Position numbers and translations under genes: made by a program. Under the pieces are notes generated by a model. The model was not told the DNA's origin. It was given only the letters and a program-made list of their open reading frames with translations, and did not search any database. A stretch of 31,893 nucleotides of DNA from NCBI GenBank assembly GCA_045632485.1, contig JAZQWT010000143.1, forward strand, positions 1 through 31,893, written 5' to 3'. This DNA comes from SIG575 sp045632485. Its GTDB lineage: Bacteria > Bacillota > Clostridia > Oscillospirales > Acutalibacteraceae. Positions 12,582-21,192 of the stretch are shown here, in pieces. The first letter of the stretch is position 1. Each line of letters opens with the position of its first letter.

Positions 12582-14384
12582 TTATTCGTCGAGTTTCAAT
12601 ACTGCCATAAAAGCGTCCTGAGGTACTTCTACTGTACCGAAGTGACGCATACGTTTTTTACCTTCCTTCTGTTTTTCAAGAAGTTTCTTTTTACGTGTGA
12701 TGTCACCACCGTAACATTTTGCAAGAACGTCTTTTCTCATTGCCTTGATTGTTTCACGGGCAATAACTTTGCCGCCTACGCAAAGCTGAACGGGAATTTC
12801 AAACATCTGCCTCGGAATATTATCTTTAAGCTTTTCAGCAATCTTTCTTGCTTTTGAATAAGCTTTGTCAGAGTGGATAATAAACGAAAGAGCATCCACA
12901 AGATCACCATTGAGAAGCACATCAAGTTTGACAAGTTTTGACTGAACGTAGCCTTTGATTTCATAGTCAAAAGATGCATACCCTTTTGTACGTGATTTAA
13001 GGCAATCAAAGAAGTCATAAATGATTTCGTTGAGAGGCAACTCATAGTGAATATCAACACGGTCGGAAGTGATATAAGTCATATCTTTGAAAACACCACG
13101 TCTGTCCTGACATAAATCCATAATTGTTCCCACATAATCGCTGGGTGCGTAAATGTGAGCATTTGTTATAGGCTCTTCGCAATGGTCGATAACTGCAGGG
13201 TCAGGGTAGTGAGTGGGGTTGTCAATTTCAATAACTGAACCGTCTGTTAAGTAAATTTTATAAATAACGCTGGGAATAGTTGTAACGAGATCAAGATCGT
13301 ATTCTCTTTCAAGTCTTTCCTGAATAATTTCAAGATGAAGAAGACCGAGGAAACCGCAACGGAAACCAAAGCCCAGAGCACCTGATGTTTCAGGCTCATA
13401 TGAAAGAGCAGCGTCGTTGAGCTGAAGCTTTTCAAGAGCATCACGCAATGCCTCATAGTCGGCACCGTCTGCAGGATAAACACCGCAGAAAACCATTGGC
13501 TGAACCTGTCTGTAACCGGGAAGAGCTTCTTTTGCAGGGTTTGTTGCAAGAGTAACTGTGTCACCTACGTGTGCGTCGCTTACAGTTTTGATTGATGCTG
13601 TGATGTAACCAACTTCGCCTGAAGTAAGCTCTTTTGTGCTTTCCATCTGCTGTGCACGCATATAACCAACATCAACAACTGTAAATTCTGCACCCGTTGC
13701 CATCATACGCATTGTATCGCCTGCTTTGATTTTGCCGTCAACAATTCTTACATAAACGATAACACCGCGGTAGCTGTCGTAGATTGAGTCGAAAATAAGT
13801 GCACGTAAGGGTTTGTCATCATTGTCTGCAGGTGCAGGTACATCTGCGACAATTCTTTCAAGTACCTGTTCAACATTTTCACCTGTTTTAGCACTTACTC
13901 TCGGTGCTTTCTCGCAATCGAGACCGATAATATCTTCAATTTCTGCAGCAACTCTGTCAGGGTCTGCAGAGGGCAGGTCAATTTTGTTGATAACAGGAAC
14001 AAGTTCAAGGTTATGGTCAAGGGCAAGGTATGTGTTGGCAAGAGTCTGTGCCTCAATGCCTTGTGAAGCATCTGTTACAAGAATTGCACCTTCACAGGCT
14101 GCAAGTGAACGTGAAACCTCGTAGTTAAAGTCCACATGCCCGGGAGTGTCAATAAGATTGAGAACGTATTCTTCACCGTCTGCTGCTTTATAGTCCAGCT
14201 TTACGGCATGAGCCTTGATGGTGATTCCGCGCTCCTTCTCAAGGTCCATATCGTCGAGAATCTGCTGTGTCATTTCTCTCTTTGAAACAGAATCTGTGAT
14301 TTCAAGAAGTCTGTCAGCAAGAGTTGATTTGCCGTGGTCAATATGTGCAATTATGGAAAAATTTCTTATATTTTCTTTTTTCAA
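12582..14384 (-). CDS. lepA: Elongation factor 4 (LepA), ribosomal back-translocase GTPase
   Basis: 600 residues, full length. The GTPase domain has AHIDHGKSTL (12-21), RGIT, DTPGHVDF and NKIDL; EF-G-like domains follow, with the LepA-specific C-terminal region (YGGDITRKKKLLEKQKEGKKRM) near the end. EF4 acts on stalled or mistranslocated ribosomes and in 30S biogenesis. The start is a TTG at 14384: AAAGGATGACGACAA precedes it and the next residues KKENIRNFSIIAHIDHGKS match other LepA N-termini, so no longer start is needed. Its ribosome binding site overlaps the end of the DUF1015 gene (6-base gap). In many clostridia lepA stands beside hemN or hrcA; here it is embedded with sugar genes. Confidence 0.96.
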   Translation of the reverse strand: MKKENIRNFSIIAHIDHGKSTLADRLLEITDSVSKREMTQQILDDMDLEKERGITIKAHAVKLDYKAADGEEYVLNLIDTPGHVDFNYEVSRSLAACEGAILVTDASQGIEAQTLANTYLALDHNLELVPVINKIDLPSADPDRVAAEIEDIIGLDCEKAPRVSAKTGENVEQVLERIVADVPAPADNDDKPLRALIFDSIYDSYRGVIVYVRIVDGKIKAGDTMRMMATGAEFTVVDVGYMRAQQMESTKELTSGEVGYITASIKTVSDAHVGDTVTLATNPAKEALPGYRQVQPMVFCGVYPADGADYEALRDALEKLQLNDAALSYEPETSGALGFGFRCGFLGLLHLEIIQERLEREYDLDLVTTIPSVIYKIYLTDGSVIEIDNPTHYPDPAVIDHCEEPITNAHIYAPSDYVGTIMDLCQDRRGVFKDMTYITSDRVDIHYELPLNEIIYDFFDCLKSRTKGYASFDYEIKGYVQSKLVKLDVLLNGDLVDALSFIIHSDKAYSKARKIAEKLKDNIPRQMFEIPVQLCVGGKVIARETIKAMRKDVLAKCYGGDITRKKKLLEKQKEGKKRMRHFGTVEVPQDAFMAVLKLDE

Positions 14385-14390
14385 TTGTCG

Positions 14391-15638
14391 TCATCCTTTG
14401 AGTTTATGAATAAAAAGTCCGCTTAAAAGTTTCGGTTCAAACCATGTTGATTTGGGAGGCATTACTTTGCCTGCGTCTGCGATGCTCATTAAGTCATCGA
14501 GAGTTGTGGGGAACATTGAAAAAGCAATTTTCATATCACTTTCTGCTCTTTTTTCAAGTTCTTTAAGACCTCTGATACCGCCTACAAAATCAATTCTCTT
14601 GTCTGTTCTCGGGTCTGTGATGCCGAGGACGGGAGAAATAAGATTGTTCTGAAGTATTGAAACATCAAGTCTGTCAACAGGGTCTGATTCATCGAAAATA
14701 CCATCCTTTGCAGACAGCTTGTACCAGCATTTATCAAGGTATAAACCAAAAGTGTGTTTTTCCTCAGGCTTGAAAGGAGAGCATGAATCCTGCTTTTCAA
14801 CCTTGAAATTTTTGCGGATTTTATTTAAAAATTCGTCATTTGTAAGACCGTTTAAATCCTTGATGACTCTGTTATAATCCATAATTTCAAGGTCAGAGTC
14901 TGCAAAAAGAACTGCAAGGAAGAAGTTGAATTCTTCTGTACCGTCAAAATCTTTGTTTTCCTCTCTGCGTTTAATTCCTACTTTTGCTGCAGAAGCACAT
15001 CGGTGATGTCCGTCTGCAATGTAGTAGTCACCTGCAGCTGAAAGCATTTCTTTAAGTTCAGAAATTTTATCTTCGTCTGCAATTTCCCATACAGTCTGCT
15101 GAACTTTGTCGCTTTCAAAATCATATATGGGAGATTTTTCTTCACAGAAAGATTTTATAAAAGATGAAATTTCATCTCTATGTCTGTATGTGAGGAATAT
15201 GGGGCCGGTGTTTGCATCACAAGTGTCAATGTGACGGATTCTGTCTTCTTCTTTGTCAGCCCTTGTAAATTCGTGACGTTTGATTCTGCCTTCAATATAA
15301 TCGTCAATTGAAGCGGCACCAACAATACCTGTTTGTGCACGGCCGTTCATAATCTGACGATAAATATAGTATTTTGGAGTCTGGTCATCAATGCAGATGC
15401 CGTCTGCGACTAATTTGTCAAGGTTTTCTTTCGCTTTGTTATAAACCTCATCTGAATAGAGATAAGTGCCTACAGGTAAATCAATTTCTGCCTTGTCAAC
15501 GTGAAGAAAAGAATAGGGATTATCTTTTACCATTTCTCTTGCTTCTTCGCTGTTCATAACGTCGTAGGGCAGAGCAGCAACTTTGTCGGCAAACTCCGGT
15601 TCAGGTCTTATTGCTTTAAGAGGATTGAAAATTGCCAT
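14391..15638 (-). CDS. DUF1015 family protein
   Basis: 415 residues, full length for DUF1015 (COG4198). Typical motifs are AIFNPLKAIRPEPEFADKVA (2-21), PYDVMNSEEAREM (24-36), NPYSFLHV (40-47), YYIADGHHRCASA (around 212-224) and PPKSTWFEPKLLSGLFIH at the end. The DGHHR box resembles the nucleotide site of ParB/SerK-like kinases, and the family often occurs with serine biosynthesis genes, but its biochemical activity is not settled to my knowledge. Here no serA/serC is present. Its ATG overlaps the rfbB stop by one base (TAATG), so translation is coupled to rfbB. Confidence 0.85.
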   Translation of the reverse strand: MAIFNPLKAIRPEPEFADKVAALPYDVMNSEEAREMVKDNPYSFLHVDKAEIDLPVGTYLYSDEVYNKAKENLDKLVADGICIDDQTPKYYIYRQIMNGRAQTGIVGAASIDDYIEGRIKRHEFTRADKEEDRIRHIDTCDANTGPIFLTYRHRDEISSFIKSFCEEKSPIYDFESDKVQQTVWEIADEDKISELKEMLSAAGDYYIADGHHRCASAAKVGIKRREENKDFDGTEEFNFFLAVLFADSDLEIMDYNRVIKDLNGLTNDEFLNKIRKNFKVEKQDSCSPFKPEEKHTFGLYLDKCWYKLSAKDGIFDESDPVDRLDVSILQNNLISPVLGITDPRTDKRIDFVGGIRGLKELEKRAESDMKIAFSMFPTTLDDLMSIADAGKVMPPKSTWFEPKLLSGLFIHKLKG

Positions 15639-16657
15639 TATTGTTTACCTGCGCTTTCGTTGAAAGTTTTATATTCGCCGTTTAAGATATTTTCACACCA
15701 TTCAGTGTTATCTTCGTACCATTTAAGTGTGAGTGCAATACCTGAATCAAAATCTGTTTCAGGATACCAGCCAAGTTCATCTTTGATTTTCTGCGGGTCA
15801 ATAGCATATCTCATATCATGGCCGGGTCTGTCGGTTACGTATGTGATAAGCTCTTCCCCCTTGCCGAGATAGCGGAGGATTGTTTTTACAACTTCGAGGT
15901 TAGTTCTTTCGTTGTGACCGCCGATGTTATAAACCTCACCGATTCTGCCGTTTTCAAGAATCATATCAATAGCTTTGCAATGGTCGTCAACGTAGAGCCA
16001 GTCTCTTACGTTTTCGCCTTTACCGTAAACAGGAAGCTTCTGACCGTCTGAAGCTTTTACAAACATAACGGGAATCAGTTTTTCAGGGAACTGATAAGGA
16101 CCGTAGTTGTTTGAGCAACGTGAAATTGTTGCTGGAGTTTTGAAAGTTCTCATATATGCCTGCACAAGTAAGTCTGCAGATGCTTTTGATGCAGAGTAGG
16201 GAGATGAAGTGTGAATAGGTGTGGTTTCAGTAAAGAATAAATCTTTTCTGTCAAGGGGTAAGTCACCGTAAACTTCATCAGTTGATACCTGATGGTATCT
16301 GGGAATAGAATATTTATTTACAGCATCAAGCAAAACCTGTGTGCCGAGAATATTTGTTGTAAGGAAAACTTCAGGGTTTTCAATTGAACGGTCAACGTGG
16401 CTTTCTGCAGCAAAATTGACAACAGCATCAAATTTTTCTTCCTCACAGAGGTTGAAGATTGATTTTCTGTCGGTGATGTCAGCTTTCACAAAACGGAAAT
16501 TTTCATTTTCAAGAACAGGTTCAAGAGTGTGAAGATTTCCCGCATATGTGAGTGCATCAACACAGACAATTCTGTAATCGGGATGTTTTCTGAACATATA
16601 GAAAATAAAATTACTGCCGATAAAGCCGGCACCGCCTGTAACGAGTATGTTTTTCAT
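15638..16657 (-). CDS. rfbB: dTDP-glucose 4,6-dehydratase
   Basis: 339 residues of the extended SDR family. It makes dTDP-4-keto-6-deoxyglucose for rhamnose and related deoxysugars of surface polysaccharides. Seen are the NAD-binding GGAGFIG (8-14), the STDEVYG box (125-131; T126, D127, E128 are the family's catalytic trio), YSASK (154-158, catalytic Tyr and Lys), SNNYGPYQFPEKLIP and the RPGHDMRYAID substrate region. The other dTDP-rhamnose genes (rfbA, rfbC, rfbD) are not in the window, so the pathway must be completed elsewhere. No strong ribosome binding site is visible before ATG at 16657. It heads the unit rfbB - DUF1015 - lepA - GH125 and is divergent from ychF. Confidence 0.93.
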   Translation of the reverse strand: MKNILVTGGAGFIGSNFIFYMFRKHPDYRIVCVDALTYAGNLHTLEPVLENENFRFVKADITDRKSIFNLCEEEKFDAVVNFAAESHVDRSIENPEVFLTTNILGTQVLLDAVNKYSIPRYHQVSTDEVYGDLPLDRKDLFFTETTPIHTSSPYSASKASADLLVQAYMRTFKTPATISRCSNNYGPYQFPEKLIPVMFVKASDGQKLPVYGKGENVRDWLYVDDHCKAIDMILENGRIGEVYNIGGHNERTNLEVVKTILRYLGKGEELITYVTDRPGHDMRYAIDPQKIKDELGWYPETDFDSGIALTLKWYEDNTEWCENILNGEYKTFNESAGKQ

Positions 16658-16692
16658 AAGGTTTTATACCTGCTTTCATACGTATTCAATAT

Positions 16693-16721
16693 ATTATACA
16701 CTAAAAAATGTTTCTGTACAA
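16693..16721 (-). promoter_or_regulatory. Promoter of the rfbB operon
   Basis: Minus strand: TTGTAC (16716-16721), 17 bases, TATAAT (16693-16698). Confidence 0.72.
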
Positions 16722-16750
16722 TATTTTAAATGTTATTTTTTCAAAAACCG

Positions 16751-16779
16751 TTGCGAAAAATTGCAGTTTAATGTATAAT
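16751..16779 (+). promoter_or_regulatory. Promoter of ychF
   Basis: TTGCGA (16751-16756), 17 bases, TATAAT (16774-16779), 35 bases before the ychF start. Confidence 0.75.
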
Positions 16780-16813
16780 TAGTGCATTGTAGAAAAACAA
16801 AGGAGACAGTTTA

Positions 16814-17908
16814 ATGAAACTCGGTATAGTAGGACTTCCCAATGTGGGAAAAAGTACACTTTTCAACGCTATCACAAATGCAGGTGCACAGTCAGCAAAC
16901 TACGCTTTCTGTACTATTGAGCCCAACGTAGGTGTTGTTGCAGTGCCTGACGAAAGAATTGACAAGCTTACAGAAATGTATAATCCCCAGAAAACAACTC
17001 CCGCAGTGATTGAATTCGTTGATATTGCAGGTCTTGTTAAAGGTGCGTCAAAGGGTGAAGGTCTCGGCAATAAATTCCTTTCGCACATCCGCGAGGTTGA
17101 TGCAGTTATTCACGTTGTAAGATGCTTTGAAAACGACGATATTATGCACGTTGACGGCTCAGTTAACCCTGCAAGAGATATTGAAACAATTAACCTTGAG
17201 CTTCTTTTCTCCGATATGGAAATGATGGAAAGAAGAATTGACAGAAGCACAAAGGCTATGAAGGGCGACAAATCACTTGCAAAGGAAGTTGATTTTCTTA
17301 AACGTGCTTATGCCGAAATGGAAGAAGGCAAGTTAGCACGAAGCATTGAATGTGACGATGAAGAAAAAGAAATTCTTTCTTCTGTTGCTCTTCTTACACT
17401 CAAGCCTGTTATCTATGCTTGTAATATGGGTGAGGATGATTTCGTAAACGGAATTGAAAGCAATAAATATTACTCAGAGGTTCTTAAAATTGCAGAAGCA
17501 GAAGGAGCACAGGTGCTTCCTATCTGTGCAGAGCTTGAAGCAGAAATCGCTTCTCTTGACAAAGAGGAAAAGGAAATGTTCCTTGCAGATTTAGGTGTTG
17601 AAAAAGGCGGACTTGATTTGCTTATCCAGAGAAGCTATGATTTGCTCGGTCTTATTTCTTATCTTACAGCAGGTGAGCCTGAAGTAAGAGCGTGGACTAT
17701 CAAAAAAGGCACAAAAGCTCCTCAGGCTGCGGGTAAAATCCACAGTGACTTTGAACGCGGATTTATCCGTGCAGAGGTTGTAAACTTCGATGACCTTGTT
17801 GCAAACGGCTCAATGGCAGCCTGTAAAGAAAAAGGTCTAGTAAGAAGTGAAGGCAAGGAATATGTTATGAAAGACGGAGATATCGTGCTTTTCCGTTTTA
17901 ACGTATAA
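16814..17908 (+). CDS. ychF: YchF/OLA1-type P-loop NTPase
   Basis: 364 residues, full length. GLPNVGKST (7-15) is the P-loop, DIAGLVKGAS (70-79) the G3 region, with a coiled-coil insertion at about 130-180 and a TGS domain at the C-terminus (from ~280, ending VLFRFNV). The G4 position reads NMGE (204-207) rather than NKxD, as expected for this ATP-preferring branch. YchF binds ribosomes and is linked to stress and translation control. AGGAG (16801-16805) lies 8 bases before ATG. It is transcribed alone; a new promoter follows immediately. Confidence 0.96.
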   Translation: MKLGIVGLPNVGKSTLFNAITNAGAQSANYAFCTIEPNVGVVAVPDERIDKLTEMYNPQKTTPAVIEFVDIAGLVKGASKGEGLGNKFLSHIREVDAVIHVVRCFENDDIMHVDGSVNPARDIETINLELLFSDMEMMERRIDRSTKAMKGDKSLAKEVDFLKRAYAEMEEGKLARSIECDDEEKEILSSVALLTLKPVIYACNMGEDDFVNGIESNKYYSEVLKIAEAEGAQVLPICAELEAEIASLDKEEKEMFLADLGVEKGGLDLLIQRSYDLLGLISYLTAGEPEVRAWTIKKGTKAPQAAGKIHSDFERGFIRAEVVNFDDLVANGSMAACKEKGLVRSEGKEYVMKDGDIVLFRFNV

Positions 17909-17911
17909 ACC

Positions 17912-17939
17912 TTGACTTTATTTGAAGTTATGGTATAAT
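17912..17939 (+). promoter_or_regulatory. Promoter of the lipoprotein gene
   Basis: TTGACT (17912-17917), 16 bases, TATAAT (17934-17939), beginning 4 bases after the ychF stop. Confidence 0.7.
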
Positions 17940-17970
17940 TGATTTATCAAAACAGAAAGGAATGTTTTTT

Positions 17971-18549
17971 ATGAAAAAATTCTTAGCAATGCTTATGGCA
18001 GGTATAATGCTTCTTTCTTTTGCTGCTTGCGGCGGTAAAGGTGAAGAAGAAACAACAACAGCAGCAGAAACAACAGTGGCAGAAACTACAACTTCTCCTA
18101 TGGTTAATGCAGAAACAAGATTTTCACATCTTGCAACATTGACAGTATGGACAAAAGGCAAGAAAGTTACTTACAAAGAAGGAGAAACAAAAGTCATGAC
18201 TTCAACGGCAGCTCTTAATGACTGCGTTATCCACGACACACTTAAAGTTGTTGACACAAAGGCAGACTTTGAAAAAATGAAAAAATCTGCTTCTTGTATT
18301 GAACTGAACTACAAAAAAGATAAAGTAGCAATTTTCTCAGGTGATAAAGTTACTTACGATCAGATTATAGTTGCAACAACAGGTGATGCTCTTAATACAA
18401 TTTTCTTCCTTAAAGACGGTGTTCTTGCAGGTGCTCCTATTGAAGTTACTCCCGGCAAAGATGAAGACGGAAACGTACGAAAAACACTTTCAGAAAATCT
18501 TGCAACTGCAGTTGAAGTTGTTGAATTACACGAAGGTCACACTCACTGA
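17971..18549 (+). CDS. Secreted lipoprotein of unknown function
   Basis: 192 residues. MKKFLAMLMAGIMLLSFAAC is a lipoprotein signal with the lipobox ending at C20, the residue to be lipidated. A Thr/Glu-rich linker (about 24-45, ETT/AET repeats) follows, then a ~140-residue domain with no motif I recognise (ALNDCVIHDTLKVVDTKADF; SASCIELNYKKDKVAIFSG) and a His-rich end (HEGHTH). The two later Cys could form a disulfide; the His tail might bind metal, which is speculative. ATG at 17971 is 9 bases after AAAGGA; the earlier ATG at 17962 abuts that site and is rejected. Confidence 0.72.
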   Translation: MKKFLAMLMAGIMLLSFAACGGKGEEETTTAAETTVAETTTSPMVNAETRFSHLATLTVWTKGKKVTYKEGETKVMTSTAALNDCVIHDTLKVVDTKADFEKMKKSASCIELNYKKDKVAIFSGDKVTYDQIIVATTGDALNTIFFLKDGVLAGAPIEVTPGKDEDGNVRKTLSENLATAVEVVELHEGHTH

Positions 18550-18562
18550 TTAAAATTAACTG

Positions 18563-18597
18563 AAACGGCAGGTCTTGATACCTGCCGTTTTGTGTCT
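18563..18597 (+). terminator. Terminator after the lipoprotein gene
   Basis: AAACGGCAGGT (18563-18573) and ACCTGCCGTTT (18580-18590) form an 11-bp stem with a 6-base loop. The T tail is interrupted (TGTGTCTTT), so some read-through into the isomerase gene at 18611 is likely. Confidence 0.75.
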
Positions 18598-18610
18598 TTG
18601 GAGATAAATT

Positions 18611-19444
18611 ATGAGTTATAAATTATGTCTTGGAACAGGTATGGGTTTTGATTTACCTGTGGAAGAACAGATACGATTGATAAAAAAAGCGGGATTTGAC
18701 GGGTTTTTCACGGACACAGCAGATGTCAAAGATATGAAAAAATATGCTCTGATTGCAAAGGAGGAAGGCCTTTACTATCAGTCGGCACATGCACCTTTCG
18801 GCGATATGTACATTATGTGGGAAAACAGCGACAAAGATGCGGAAAAGGTGATTGAAAGTCTGATGTACTGCATTGACTGCTGTAAAGAAGCGGGTGTTGA
18901 TTTGCTTGTCTGCCACGTGATAATCGGTATGGAAAGGCATACTCCCAACGAAAAGGGTGCAGAAAGATTTTTCCGTATTGCAGAATATGCCAAAGAAAAA
19001 GGAATTAAAATTGCATTTGAAAATACAGAGGGTGAGGAATACCTGAAAGCTGTTATGGATAAATGCAAGGACCTTGGTAATGTTGGTTTTTGTTATGATT
19101 CTGGTCACGAAAAATGCTACAATTATGACAAAGATATGCTGTCTCTTTACGGTGACAGACTTATTGCAACTCACCTTAATGATAATTTTGGAATGAAGGA
19201 TGAAAAGGTGAAAACTTGGTATGATGATTTGCACCTTTTACCGTTTGACGGCAAAATTGACTGGAAAAATACAGTTCAGCGTCTCAAAAAATCAACTTGT
19301 CCTGAGTATCTTACTTTTGAACTTATTTCCAAAAACAAGCCGGAAAGAAACGCTCATGACATATATATGGGTATGGATTTCTTTGATTTTGCATCTGAAG
19401 CTTATAAAAGAGCCGATAAAATCAGAAAAATGTTGGGTAATTAA
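18611..19444 (+). CDS. Sugar phosphate isomerase/epimerase-like TIM barrel (xylose isomerase-like superfamily)
   Basis: 277 residues with the AP-endonuclease-2/xylose-isomerase-like barrel. The expected metal ligands are visible at strand ends: AFENTEG (E137), CYDSGHEKC (D163, H166), ATHLND (H188) and TFELIS (E237), plus SAHAPFG near 58-64. Family members isomerise or epimerise sugars or inositols; the substrate cannot be told from sequence. GGAGAT lies just before ATG at 18611. It follows the lipoprotein terminator closely and has no obvious promoter, so it depends on read-through or an unseen start. Confidence 0.75.
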   Translation: MSYKLCLGTGMGFDLPVEEQIRLIKKAGFDGFFTDTADVKDMKKYALIAKEEGLYYQSAHAPFGDMYIMWENSDKDAEKVIESLMYCIDCCKEAGVDLLVCHVIIGMERHTPNEKGAERFFRIAEYAKEKGIKIAFENTEGEEYLKAVMDKCKDLGNVGFCYDSGHEKCYNYDKDMLSLYGDRLIATHLNDNFGMKDEKVKTWYDDLHLLPFDGKIDWKNTVQRLKKSTCPEYLTFELISKNKPERNAHDIYMGMDFFDFASEAYKRADKIRKMLGN

Positions 19445-19474
19445 TAATTTTTTATAAACTTTTATAGTATTTAT

Positions 19475-19503
19475 TTCCCATTTAGAGAAATATATGTTAT
19501 AAT
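19475..19503 (+). promoter_or_regulatory. Promoter of the tandem Fn3 protein genes
   Basis: TTCCCA (19475-19480), 17 bases, TATAAT (19498-19503) with an extended -10 TG (19495-19496). The weak -35 is compensated by the TG. Confidence 0.6.
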
Positions 19504-19539
19504 ATAATGTAATTTTTTCTTAAAAGGAGAGATGTTATT

Positions 19540-21141
19540 TTGAAAAAGACAATAAAATCGCTTATCGGAATTATGCTTGTACTTGCAATTATGGTTTCTA
19601 CTTTTGCAGTAGTCACAGCAGGTGCAGCAAATGCTCCTCTCGCTCCTGAAATTACAGGAATCAGAGTGGCAAACGGTTCATCAGTACAGATGGAATGGTT
19701 TGATGAAAACGAAACTGTTTCAGGATACTACGTTTATCGCAGTACAACAGGCAAATCAGGTTCATGGACAAGAATTGCAAATGTTAAAAATCCTGAATAT
19801 ACTGACGCATCATCATTACCTAATAAAACATATTTCTACACAGTGAAGGCATACGTTAAGGTTGATGGTAAAGTTATTGCTTCAGCAAGCGGTGCAAAAG
19901 AAAAAATCAAAACAACATGGGCAAAACCTGTATTTACTCTTGCAGGAAACAGCGGAACAGGTGTTCTTCTTAAGTGGGATACAGCAGGTATTGACGGTGT
20001 TGCAATTTATAGAAGCCTTACCGGTCAGGCAGGTTCCTGGACAAAAATCAAGGTTATAAAAGGTACAAAAACAAACTCATACACAGATACAAACGTTAAA
20101 ATCGGTGAAACATACTACTATTGCTTCAAAGTGTATAAGACAATAGATGGTAAAGATTACTACAGCCCTTCTTCAAAAGCATATAAAAAAGTTATAAGTG
20201 ATGTTGCAATTCCTCAGGATCTTGATGTAAGATCAAAATCTGAGGGAATGGAAATTTCTTTCAACAAGGTTTCCGGAACAAAAGGTTATATAATTTACAG
20301 AAGTCTTACCGGCAAGAAAGGTACATGGACTAAAATTGAAACTACAACAAGTAACAATACAATAAGCTATCTTGATAAAAATGTAGAAGCAGGTAAAGTT
20401 TACTACTATACTGTAAAATCATATAAAATACTTGAAGGTAAAACTATCAGCAGTTCAAGTGCTCCTGCAGTTCATGCAACCTGCAGAAAAGGTTCGGTGG
20501 CAATCAATACATCTGTAAACGAAGTTATTTTCAGCGAACTTCTTGAAAAGCAGACAATCAAAATTATTGTTGACGGTCCGACAAGTTATAGAGACAGACT
20601 TGAAGTTGAAGTAGAAGACGAGGGTATTGTTGCATGCAGGATGGGCGACAGATGGAACGGTAATGAAACTGATCTTACTGTTACAAGAATTGGCTATGGC
20701 GAAACAAAAATAAGAATTTTTTATAAAAACATACCCGGTTCAGAGACTGTAATTAATGTTTCTGCAGCAAAGCTTGAGCTCGATGATGATTACATTGAAG
20801 CAAAAGATCTTCTCAAAGAAGCTTATGATATTTTCAGTGAAGTGCTTTCACTTTTGGCAGAAGCACAGGGTGATGATGTTTCAGATGTTGAAAAAGCAAA
20901 ACTTGTAGAAGAAGCACTTGATAAAGTTGCTGAGGTTTCAGTTATTCTTGAAAAAGCAAAAGTTCTTGCAGAAAAATATGCAGAATATGACAATGGTAGT
21001 GATGAAACAATTATCAGCGGTCTTTTGGTAATTGTTAAAACATTAAGAGACTCGATAACACCGGATTCACTTAACAGTCCTAGCGTTCAGATTGCTATCG
21101 CAGGCATTAAAGGGGTTCTCGAAAAAGCAGGTATAATTTAA
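19540..21141 (+). CDS. Secreted protein with three fibronectin type III domains, first of a tandem pair
   Basis: 533 residues. A signal peptide (about 1-31, ending AGAANA) is followed by three Fn3-like repeats at about 33-125, 128-216 and 217-313, each with the GY-IYRS-TGK-GSWTKI and YYYTVK signatures. A bacterial Ig-like region (about 318-405) and a helical, coiled-coil-like tail (410-533, rich in Glu/Lys/Ala) follow. No LPXTG, dockerin or S-layer motif is seen, so it is secreted or held by unknown contacts. Start is TTG at 19540, 9 bases after AAAAGGAGA. Such proteins bind polysaccharide or wall polymers; the target is unknown. 51 bases separate it from its paralog. Confidence 0.75.
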   Translation: MKKTIKSLIGIMLVLAIMVSTFAVVTAGAANAPLAPEITGIRVANGSSVQMEWFDENETVSGYYVYRSTTGKSGSWTRIANVKNPEYTDASSLPNKTYFYTVKAYVKVDGKVIASASGAKEKIKTTWAKPVFTLAGNSGTGVLLKWDTAGIDGVAIYRSLTGQAGSWTKIKVIKGTKTNSYTDTNVKIGETYYYCFKVYKTIDGKDYYSPSSKAYKKVISDVAIPQDLDVRSKSEGMEISFNKVSGTKGYIIYRSLTGKKGTWTKIETTTSNNTISYLDKNVEAGKVYYYTVKSYKILEGKTISSSSAPAVHATCRKGSVAINTSVNEVIFSELLEKQTIKIIVDGPTSYRDRLEVEVEDEGIVACRMGDRWNGNETDLTVTRIGYGETKIRIFYKNIPGSETVINVSAAKLELDDDYIEAKDLLKEAYDIFSEVLSLLAEAQGDDVSDVEKAKLVEEALDKVAEVSVILEKAKVLAEKYAEYDNGSDETIISGLLVIVKTLRDSITPDSLNSPSVQIAIAGIKGVLEKAGII

Positions 21142-21192
21142 TTTTACAGTTTTAAAAATTCACATAAAAATGAATAAAAAGGAGTTGTAATT

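Noticed and set aside
12200..12857. Long antisense frames over GH125 and lepA
   Set aside because: They are shadows on the opposite strand of conserved genes, Cys/Phe-rich, without start signals.
18653..19234. 193-residue minus-strand frame
   Set aside because: Antisense to the isomerase-like gene, which has clear metal-ligand motifs; the His/Phe-rich translation is not protein-like.
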